A stretch of DNA of 64,000 nt from Wenyingzhuangia marina (GTDB taxonomy: Bacteria; Bacteroidota; Bacteroidia; Flavobacteriales; Flavobacteriaceae): assembly GCF_900130035.1 (NCBI RefSeq), contig NZ_FQXQ01000001.1, forward strand, positions 806,001-870,000, written 5' to 3'. Below, one piece after another: positions 57,165-64,000 of this stretch (position 1 is its first letter; every line of letters starts with the position of its first letter). Below the pieces are notes generated by a model. It worked only from the letters and a program-made list of their open reading frames with translations, made no database searches and had not been told where the DNA came from. Made by a program: the position numbers and the translations under genes.

Positions 57165-58352
57165 GTGAAAATAAGTAAAAACATATTTCAAACTTTAGTG
57201 GTTAGAGGAGGAGTTGCTGTAATGAATATGGCAATTGTTTTTTTAACATTAAATGTTTTAGGAGCTGATGGAAGAGGGAAAATAAGTCTTTTTTTAACGG
57301 ATATTATGCTAATTTCAATGGTTACAAGTGTGTTGTCAAACAGTACAGTTTCTTATCATGTTCCTAAAACCAATATAAAACCTATAGTTAGAACAGGTCT
57401 ATTGTGGGTTTTATTTGTTTCACTGGTATTAGGTGTTATATTAAGTTTTTTGCATAACGAGTATTTACAAAGACATTTGTTTCCTATATCAATGCTTTTA
57501 GGATTGATTACAATGAACCAAATGATTTTAATTGGGAAAGAAAAAATAAAAGAATATAATATTGTTTTTGTTTTAGATCCTCTGTTTAGATTGTTGGTGC
57601 TTGTAATTGGCTTTTATGCTTTCAAAATAGAATCATTAACTGTGTTTTTAATTGCTCTTTACGTTGCATTGGGGTTTAGCTTAATGATGTCTACTGTGTT
57701 TGTTTTTAAAATTATTTATTCCGATAAAAGAGAGATTGAAATAAAATCTAAAGAAATTTTTAAATATGGGATAGGGACAGAATTAAGTTCTTTTATTCAA
57801 TTCTTTAATTATAGGTTACTCTTTTATGTTGTTTTTTATCAATTAGGATCTGTAGAACTTGGATGGTTTTCGGTAGCGGTTTCTGTTACAGAATCACTTT
57901 GGATTATATCGAGAAGTATTACAGTAAATCAGTATTCAAAAATTTTAAATACATCAGATAAATTAAAGCAAAGAATTATTACTAATAAAAGTGCAGGTCT
58001 ATCATTTATATTAACCTTAGTAGCTGTTTTGTTGTTGATAGTTGTGCCAAAAGAATTTTTAAGTTTCATTATTAAAAAAGACCTTTCTAACATACAAGAA
58101 ATTATATGGATTCTTTGTCCTGGTGTTTTAATGATTGCTGTATCTAATGTTTGGGGACATTATTTTTCAGGGAGAGGGAAATATCAAATAAATAATCTAA
58201 AATCTCTAATTGGTTTTATTTTGATGATTTCAGCTGCTTATTTTTTAACACCTTTATATGGAATATTAGGTGTTGTTTCAGCAATGCTTTTAGGTTATTT
58301 AGGGTCTTCTCTTACTTTACTTGGGTTTTACTTAGCAGATAAAAATAAGTAA
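57165..58352 (+). CDS. Polysaccharide flippase-like membrane protein (Wzx/MATE superfamily)
   Basis: 395 residues with about 12 hydrophobic helices and the N-terminal start of PST-family flippases (RGGVAVMNMAIVFLTLNVLGADGRGKISL). The likely role is to flip a lipid-linked oligosaccharide. The start is GTG at 57165: the ATG at 57161 is in another frame and stops after five codons. The gene overlaps nothing and lies 4 bp after the glycosyltransferase, so it is co-transcribed. It ends at the edge of the convergent next gene. Confidence 0.82.
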   Translation: MKISKNIFQTLVVRGGVAVMNMAIVFLTLNVLGADGRGKISLFLTDIMLISMVTSVLSNSTVSYHVPKTNIKPIVRTGLLWVLFVSLVLGVILSFLHNEYLQRHLFPISMLLGLITMNQMILIGKEKIKEYNIVFVLDPLFRLLVLVIGFYAFKIESLTVFLIALYVALGFSLMMSTVFVFKIIYSDKREIEIKSKEIFKYGIGTELSSFIQFFNYRLLFYVVFYQLGSVELGWFSVAVSVTESLWIISRSITVNQYSKILNTSDKLKQRIITNKSAGLSFILTLVAVLLLIVVPKEFLSFIIKKDLSNIQEIIWILCPGVLMIAVSNVWGHYFSGRGKYQINNLKSLIGFILMISAAYFLTPLYGILGVVSAMLLGYLGSSLTLLGFYLADKNK

Positions 58353-59216
58353 TTAAAACTTCCTAGCATATAAATAATACGTTTCTAACTCACTTCCAAA
58401 ACTTTTAAAGAAAGAAGCAATTCCGGGATGCATGGAACCTTCAAAATCTAAAATGTAATTAGTGTTTGCGTACGATTGTATCATAGAATCTAAAATAGCA
58501 GTATTTCCTTGTACTTTATTTCCTTGTTGATTGTTGGCTGAAAAAACATAATAAATTCGCTTCTCATCTTTAAAAAATAAGGATCCAGAAATCAGATCTT
58601 GATTATCGTTATAAACTCCAAGTGTAATTGGGTTTAATTTTTTTTCTGATGTGAGTTTTTCAAGTTTTAAATAATCAGTTAAGTTGATGTTTAATTCTTC
58701 TTTATAGTTTTCCTTAAAGAGTGTAATAATATTTTTGATTGGGATGTTTTGTTCTATTTGAAATTCAAATTTTATGAATTTTTTTAACCTGTCTTTTCTG
58801 TCTTTTCTGTAGTTTTTATGAAGGTTTTCATAAGGCCTATCTAAGTTTAAAATAAAATTATTTTTAAGTGAAAATAGTTCAGAATTACACTTACTATTCA
58901 ATTGAATAGTAGTTTTTAAAAACTTTTTTGGGATGGCTTTTATAAAAATATCTACTAAAGTTGAGTCAAAATTATGGATTGAAAAAACACCTAACTGTTG
59001 CGTCCAACAAGGAGGGTAAATGTATTTTATAAAATATTTACTTCTCCATGGTAATGGCATTACAGCTTTGTAATCATCTAAAATAAGTGCATCCCAATTG
59101 TCTGCTACAATATCTAGATAATAACTTAATGCGTAAATTCTTGAGTTTACAGCGTTTTGGATACAAGCATCGTATTTGTCAATGTTTATGTATTTCCTTT
59201 GGAGGTAACAAATCAT
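58353..59216 (-). CDS. FemAB-like GNAT acyl/aminoacyltransferase
   Basis: 287 residues from ATG 59216, with its start overlapping the stop of the preceding gene (ATGA). The C-terminal half matches GNAT/FemAB proteins: IYYVFSANNQQGN, TAILDSMIQSYANTNYILDFEGSMHPGIASFFKSFGSELETY. Such enzymes add amino acids or acyl groups to glycans or peptidoglycan precursors. It is transcribed opposite to the flippase, tail to tail, with no gap. Confidence 0.78.
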   Translation of the reverse strand: MICYLQRKYINIDKYDACIQNAVNSRIYALSYYLDIVADNWDALILDDYKAVMPLPWRSKYFIKYIYPPCWTQQLGVFSIHNFDSTLVDIFIKAIPKKFLKTTIQLNSKCNSELFSLKNNFILNLDRPYENLHKNYRKDRKDRLKKFIKFEFQIEQNIPIKNIITLFKENYKEELNINLTDYLKLEKLTSEKKLNPITLGVYNDNQDLISGSLFFKDEKRIYYVFSANNQQGNKVQGNTAILDSMIQSYANTNYILDFEGSMHPGIASFFKSFGSELETYYLYARKF

Positions 59217-60529
59217 GAATCTTTCACACATTTTAAAACATCTTCATAAAAATTTTCCCAATATTTCCACTCATCAAAATTAGATAAACAGTCGTTGTGA
59301 AAAATAGAGATTAAAGTTCCGTTGACTTGTTTCACCATGTTTGCAACGTGATTTATTCTCATCAAAGCTTGTTTAGGACTTAGTTGCATTTCAAAACGTA
59401 AAACAGTATCGTTAAAAGCATATGGAAAAACTTTTAGAGGTGTCTGAATTTCAAAATCTAAATCATAAAAATAAAAAGGAGTGCAGGTACTAGCTTTAAA
59501 CCCCATGTGTTTTGGATAACCCATGGTGTAATCTTCCTGAATATCTAAATCAATTAATTTATGATAAGTATCGGGTAATTTATTTCTTCCATGATGTTGT
59601 CTAGATAGCTTTGTTGGAGTGTTGATGATTTTTTCTAATCGTCCAGTTTCTTTAATCAAACTATCTTCATCTTCCATGGTGAAATAAGAACTTAGTAACC
59701 CTACTTTTGCATGATCTGCGATAGATTTTATAAGCAAGTGATATTTTCTTTTGGTATATGCAATGTTGTTGTCGTAAGTGGTGTAGTTGCTTAAAAGGAA
59801 AAAGAAAATGGTTTTTACTTTATACTTTTTTTGTAGATAGATAATTTTATCAAAAGTATCATAAGGATCATTTTTAATGGTTAGCAACGTGGCAATTCTT
59901 ACCCAAATAGCATACAGCTTAAAAGTAAATAAATCATATACTCCGCTAACAATAGTTCTAATAATTCCTTTTCCTTTAAATAAGAAGGTTTGATTAACAC
60001 TAAAGGTAGAAATATATTCGTATTTGTTGGGTTTGTGTTCATATTCAGGATATTCTTCTTTTAAAGCTTTTAATAATTTGTAAGCCCAAACATCAATAAT
60101 AGGCTTGTCTAAAAAATTATGTTTAAAAGCAATACTTTCTTCGGCAGGAAAGCAGTCTGTTTCGTCTAAAACAACTGGTAAATATTCTTCGTATCGACTT
60201 AATAAATAAAAGCTTGCCGCAAAAATATCAAACGGGAGACTAGATTTTTTTCCGGTGCTAAAAAAACAAGGAGTACTGTCCCATTGAGATACGTTGATTT
60301 CAATATCATTAATTCCTTGTTCAAACAATAAACCATGACTTTGAATAAAAAATTCACCTCCCAAAGGAGATTTTCCATAGCTCATTTTTAAATTATCATG
60401 AGCCACAAACTCTTCAATTTTAGAAGTAAATTTTATGGGGATATTAAGAATACGCACAAAAATATGCTTAAAAATATAGCTTACTCTTGGAGTTGTTTTT
60501 TGTGTGTATATTAATAATTCTTCTGTCAT
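59213..60529 (-). CDS. Polysaccharide deacetylase-like protein, catalytic residues degraded
   Basis: 438 residues from ATG 60529. It matches the DUF7033/polysaccharide-deacetylase family of Bacteroidota (SRQHHGRNKLPDTYHKL, DYTMGYPKHMGFKASTCTPF). In relatives the first NodB motif has the form FDID; here it reads FSVN, so the catalytic and metal aspartates (Ser177, Asn179) are gone. The histidine of the second motif (HPSY) reads LSSY (Leu279). It may bind glycans without hydrolysing them. It follows radC by 4 bp. Confidence 0.78.
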   Translation of the reverse strand: MTEELLIYTQKTTPRVSYIFKHIFVRILNIPIKFTSKIEEFVAHDNLKMSYGKSPLGGEFFIQSHGLLFEQGINDIEINVSQWDSTPCFFSTGKKSSLPFDIFAASFYLLSRYEEYLPVVLDETDCFPAEESIAFKHNFLDKPIIDVWAYKLLKALKEEYPEYEHKPNKYEYISTFSVNQTFLFKGKGIIRTIVSGVYDLFTFKLYAIWVRIATLLTIKNDPYDTFDKIIYLQKKYKVKTIFFFLLSNYTTYDNNIAYTKRKYHLLIKSIADHAKVGLLSSYFTMEDEDSLIKETGRLEKIINTPTKLSRQHHGRNKLPDTYHKLIDLDIQEDYTMGYPKHMGFKASTCTPFYFYDLDFEIQTPLKVFPYAFNDTVLRFEMQLSPKQALMRINHVANMVKQVNGTLISIFHNDCLSNFDEWKYWENFYEDVLKCVKDS

Positions 60530-60533
60530 AATA

Positions 60534-61232
60534 TTATAGAATTCCCTCGTCTGCAAAGCTAAAATAAGCTTTTTGAGTGACTATTAAATGATCTAGAACT
60601 TTTATATCTAAGGTAGTAGCTGCATTTTTAATTTTAGAGGTTAGCTGTTTGTCTGCTACACTAGGCTCAAGTTTTCCTGAAGGATGGTTGTGTCCCAAAA
60701 TCATAGCGGTTGATAATAGTTCTAGACTCTTTTTAAAAACAATTCTTATATCAACTAAAGTCCCTGTAACTCCTCCTTTGCTAATCATTTGTTTTTCTAT
60801 CACTTTATTATTGTTATTAAGATGTAAAACCCAAAATTCTTCATGATGAATGTCTCCAATAATAGGTTGAAAAATCTCATAAGCATCTTTGCTACAGGTA
60901 ATTTTAGGAACAGATAAAGCTTGTGCTAAACGTCTTCTTTTTCCGAGTTCTAATGCTGTAACAATGCTAATCGCTTTTGCTTCTCCAATTCCATTAAAAG
61001 ATTGTAGTTCGTTTAAACTTGCTTTTGCTAGTTGGTTTAAATTGTTGCTAAAGTGATTTAAAATTTGTTTAGATAATTCTACAGCAGACGCATTTCTGTT
61101 TCCAGATCCAATTAAAATGGCAATTAATTCTGCATCAGATAGGGAGTTAACGCCTTTTAAAATTAATTTTTCTCGAGGTCTATCTTCTTCATTCCATTCC
61201 TTAATTGTTAAAGATTTAGTACTGTTTTTCAT
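60534..61232 (-). CDS. radC: RadC-family JAB/MPN protein
   Basis: 232 residues: an N-terminal helix-hairpin-helix region (LNQLAKASLNELQSFNGIGEAKAISIVTALELGKRR) and the JAMM metal site in LGHNHPSGKLEPSVAD. The name RadC is historical: the E. coli radC102 phenotype was later assigned elsewhere, and the function remains unclear. It heads a minus-strand group with the deacetylase-like and FemAB-like genes. Confidence 0.93.
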   Translation of the reverse strand: MKNSTKSLTIKEWNEEDRPREKLILKGVNSLSDAELIAILIGSGNRNASAVELSKQILNHFSNNLNQLAKASLNELQSFNGIGEAKAISIVTALELGKRRRLAQALSVPKITCSKDAYEIFQPIIGDIHHEEFWVLHLNNNNKVIEKQMISKGGVTGTLVDIRIVFKKSLELLSTAMILGHNHPSGKLEPSVADKQLTSKIKNAATTLDIKVLDHLIVTQKAYFSFADEGIL

Positions 61233-61269
61233 AGCTTTACATTTATTAACAGATGCTAACTAAATATAA

Positions 61270-61277
61270 TATATTTG
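61270..61277 (+). promoter_or_regulatory. -7 element of trkA
   Basis: TATATTTG, 20 bp before the trkA ATG. The -33 element is not clear. Confidence 0.5.
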
Positions 61278-61297
61278 TAGAGAACTAAACTAAAACT

Positions 61298-62644
61298 ATG
61301 AGAATCATTATTGCTGGTGCAGGAGAGATCGGATACCATTTGGCAAAGCTATTGTCTATGGAGTCTCATGATATATATGTGATTGATCAGAATTCGCAAA
61401 GATTAAATCATTTAAACACACATATTGATGTTTTTACCAAAAAAGGAGATGCTGCTTCTATTGCTGTTCTAAAGGAGGTAGGAATTAGCGAGGCTGATTT
61501 ATTGGTAGCAGTTACGGAATCTCAAAATACCAATTTAACCATTGCGGGAATTGGAAAAACGTTGGGAGTTAAAAAAACCATTGCAAGAATTTCTAATACA
61601 GAATATTTAAAAACCAAAGAAATTAATTTTTCGGATGTTGGAATTGATTATATGATTTCTCCCGAAGAATTAGCTGCTAAAGAGATTGAGGTTTTAATTA
61701 AAGAAACTTCTTTTAATGATAAGTTTGAATTTGAAAAAGGAGAATTAAGTGTTTTAGGAGCAAAACTAACTTCAGAATCTGCTATTGTAGGATTAACCGT
61801 ACAAGAAATTAATTTAAAATATCCTTTTGATTTTGTGGTGATTGCCGTGAAAAGAGAACATTCCTCTAATATTATTATACCAAAAGGAGACACTTCTTTT
61901 GAAGCAAATGATCAAGTTTATTTTTCGGTTCCTAGAGAGAGTTTAGATAAAATTCACATATTGGTAGATACTCAAAAGATAGGGATTAAAGATGTTATGA
62001 TTCTTGGAGGAGGCCGTATTGGTCAAAAAATGGCACGTAGACTTTGTCATAAAAATTTGCGTGTAAAAGTTATTGAGCAAGACAGAGAAAAATGTTTTGA
62101 GTTATCTGATGATTTAAAAAACACTTTAGTTATTAACGGTGATGGTAGAGATATTGAATTGCTTGAAGAAGAATCATTAAATAATATGGATGCTTTTATA
62201 GCGGTTACAGGAAATTCTGAAACCAATATTATGACAAGTTTGGTAGCCAAATCAAGAGGAGTAAAAAAAACTATTGCTTTGGTAGCAAATATGAATTATA
62301 TGGATATTTCTCAAACCATTGGAGTAGATACTTTAATCAATAAAAAAATATTGGCTGCGAGTGTTATTTTTAGACATGTTCGTAAAGGTAGAGTTTTAGC
62401 TTTGGCAAATTTACACAACGTTGAAGCTGAGGTATTAGAGTTTTTTGTTAGAAGAAATACTAAAATTACAGAACATAAAATCAAAGATTTAAACTTACCA
62501 GAAAATATGGTTCTTGGAGGTGTGGTTAGAGGAGGAAAAGCTTTAATGACGTTCGGAGATTTTACCATTCAACCAGGAGATAAAGCTTTGGTGTTTTGTT
62601 TACCAGATGCCATTCCGCAAGTAGAAAAGTTTTTTAACAATTAA
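61298..62644 (+). CDS. trkA: Trk potassium uptake regulatory protein TrkA
   Basis: Cytoplasmic nucleotide-gated regulator of the TrkH K+ channel. 448 residues arranged as two RCK repeats, each with a Rossmann NAD-binding site (MRIIIAGAGEIGYHLAKLL at the start; MILGGGRIGQKMARRL near residue 231) and a TrkA_C domain. TrkH follows 3 bp later, so they form an operon. Confidence 0.97.
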   Translation: MRIIIAGAGEIGYHLAKLLSMESHDIYVIDQNSQRLNHLNTHIDVFTKKGDAASIAVLKEVGISEADLLVAVTESQNTNLTIAGIGKTLGVKKTIARISNTEYLKTKEINFSDVGIDYMISPEELAAKEIEVLIKETSFNDKFEFEKGELSVLGAKLTSESAIVGLTVQEINLKYPFDFVVIAVKREHSSNIIIPKGDTSFEANDQVYFSVPRESLDKIHILVDTQKIGIKDVMILGGGRIGQKMARRLCHKNLRVKVIEQDREKCFELSDDLKNTLVINGDGRDIELLEEESLNNMDAFIAVTGNSETNIMTSLVAKSRGVKKTIALVANMNYMDISQTIGVDTLINKKILAASVIFRHVRKGRVLALANLHNVEAEVLEFFVRRNTKITEHKIKDLNLPENMVLGGVVRGGKALMTFGDFTIQPGDKALVFCLPDAIPQVEKFFNN

Positions 62645-62647
62645 GCT

Positions 62648-64000
62648 ATGAGAGGATTAAATTATAAAATCATTCTAAGTTTTTTGGGATTAACCTCTAT
62701 GATGAATGGTTTTTTTATGTTGCTCTCAGAACCTTTTAGTTGGTATTACCATGAGGAGGCTAGTTATGGAATTTTATCAGCAGGAGTCATTACCATTTTA
62801 TTTGGACTTGTTTTGTGGTTTTTTAACAGAAATGCAAACAAAGACATTCAGAAAAGAGAAGGATATTTAATTGTTACTCTGGGTTGGTTAATGTTAACTT
62901 TAACTGGAACGTTGCCTTATTTAATGACGGGAACTATTACTTCTTTTCCCAATGCTGTTTTTGAAACCATTTCAGGTTATTCAACCACAGGAGCTTCCAT
63001 TTTAACCGATATAGAAAGTGTTTCTAAAGGAGTGTTGTTTTGGAGAAGTGCAACGCATTGGATTGGGGGAATGGGAATTATTGTACTTACCGTGGCAATT
63101 TTACCTTTGTTAGGAATTGGTGGAATGCAGCTTTTTGTAGCCGAAGCACCAGGGCCTTCTACTGATAAATTACATCCTAGAATTACTCAAACAGCCAAAC
63201 GTTTGTGGTTGATTTATTTTAGTTTAACCATTTCAGAATTTTTACTGCTAAAAATAGCAGGAATGAGTTGGTTTGATGCGATCAATCACGCCATGGCAAC
63301 GTTAAGCACAGGTGGTTTTTCTACCAAAAATGATAGTATTGCTTATTGGAATGATAATCCTTTTATTCAATACATCATTATTGGATTTATGTTTGTGTCT
63401 GGAGCAAATTTTGTATTGAGTTATTATGCTCTAAAAGGAAAGACTTTAAAGATTTTTAAGAATGAAGAATTCAGATATTATTTTGTGTTAACTATATTGG
63501 TAACAATTACTATTACTGGTTTAATCGTGTTTTTTCAAGATCCAACATTGGTTACAAGTGTTCATCATCCTATGGTTTTAGGAAAAGTAGAGAGTGCTTT
63601 TAGGCATGCTGCTTTTCAGGTGGTAAGTGTCTTAACTACTACAGGTTTTGTTACAGCAGATTATACTATGTGGAGTTCTTTGGCTACTGCCTTGATTTTT
63701 TCTCTATTTTTTATTGGTGGTTCAGCAGGTTCTACAAGTGGTGGAGTAAAAGTGGTTAGACATGTAATTATGATTAAAAACTCCATTTTAGAATTAAAAA
63801 AGCAATTACATCCAAAGGCCATTATTTCTGTAAGATATAATGGAAGTAGGGTTTCAAGAGTAATTATATTCAATATATTATCATTCTTTGTTATTTATAT
63901 GCTGATTTTTATTCTGAGTACGATTGTATTAACCCTTTTTGGATTAGATTTTAATTCTGCCATAGGGGCTGCAGCATCTTGTTTGGGGAATATTGGTCCA
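62648..64000 (+). CDS. trkH: Potassium uptake protein TrkH, 3' part outside the window
   Basis: Inner-membrane K+ channel subunit. The first 451 residues are visible and end at base 64000. Four P-loop repeats carry selectivity-filter glycines: SGYSTTGAS, LSTGGFSTK, LTTTGFVTA, and SCLGNIGP at the very end. The signature WIGGMGIIVLTVAI is present. It is 3 bp after trkA. Confidence 0.96.
   Translation, partial: MRGLNYKIILSFLGLTSMMNGFFMLLSEPFSWYYHEEASYGILSAGVITILFGLVLWFFNRNANKDIQKREGYLIVTLGWLMLTLTGTLPYLMTGTITSFPNAVFETISGYSTTGASILTDIESVSKGVLFWRSATHWIGGMGIIVLTVAILPLLGIGGMQLFVAEAPGPSTDKLHPRITQTAKRLWLIYFSLTISEFLLLKIAGMSWFDAINHAMATLSTGGFSTKNDSIAYWNDNPFIQYIIIGFMFVSGANFVLSYYALKGKTLKIFKNEEFRYYFVLTILVTITITGLIVFFQDPTLVTSVHHPMVLGKVESAFRHAAFQVVSVLTTTGFVTADYTMWSSLATALIFSLFFIGGSAGSTSGGVKVVRHVIMIKNSILELKKQLHPKAIISVRYNGSRVSRVIIFNILSFFVIYMLIFILSTIVLTLFGLDFNSAIGAAASCLGNIGP

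Noticed and set aside
60534-61232. RadC as anti-restriction or mobile-element marker
   Set aside because: Plasmid RadC homologues exist, but here it lies among chromosomal genes without integrase, transposase or attachment sites.

Overview
The window is about 64 kb of AT-rich chromosome from a member of the Bacteroidota, almost certainly family Flavobacteriaceae and probably a marine lineage; I cannot name the genus. The main evidence is the gldK-gldL-gldM-gldN operon of the type IX secretion/gliding machinery, a short RpoD-type sigma factor, TonB receptors with a carboxypeptidase-regulatory-like N-domain, the flavobacterial neighbourhood panC / short glycogen synthase-like protein / DUF4270, and several promoters with the Bacteroidota -7 element TAnnTTTG. 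No rRNA, tRNA, CRISPR array, insertion sequence or prophage was recognised. Most of the window is core chromosome.

Layout. 1-4675: 5' part of a secreted LamG-like protein, acetyl-CoA synthetase, and phosphoglycerate mutase GpmI. 4746-13911: an iron/siderophore locus. A TonB receptor, a DUF4374 lipoprotein (XusB-like), a secreted ankyrin protein, a DUF2271 protein with a flavinylation-type motif, and a PepSY membrane protein fused to flavodoxin and FAD/NAD(P)H reductase domains lie in one direction. A divergent AraC/PchR-type regulator sits beside them with a two-site direct repeat in the shared promoter region. 13946-15653: sensor kinase plus single-domain response regulator. 15760-19429: radA, a YbhN-like membrane protein, panD and panC. 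19533-21782: GT5-like fragment and DUF4270 lipoprotein. 21853-28257: groES-groEL, then an operon miaB / sigma-54-type regulator / lptE / small protein / secG. 28428-36818: topA, an arginase-fold protein without its metal ligands, and gldKLMN. 36911-40208: an OlsF-like lipid acyltransferase and a GH3-family protein, convergent.

40274-54147: DUF2797 protein, small transaldolase, rpe, rpoD, membrane MutS-like ATPase, pnp, rpsO, nhaA, TruA-like protein, a conserved unknown, short leuA, tatA and a PAP2 phosphatase. 54250-64000: OsmC protein, rarA, a four-gene surface-polysaccharide group (glycosyltransferase, flippase, FemAB-like GNAT, deacetylase-like), radC, trkA and the 5' part of trkH.

The most interesting system is the siderophore locus. 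Read together, the genes suggest transport of a ferric chelate across the outer membrane, capture by a lipoprotein, and reduction in the periplasm by a flavin relay fed from cytoplasmic NAD(P)H. A second theme is conserved proteins that keep an enzyme fold but have lost catalytic residues: the arginase-like protein beside gldK, the GT5-like protein beside DUF4270, and the deacetylase-like protein beside radC.
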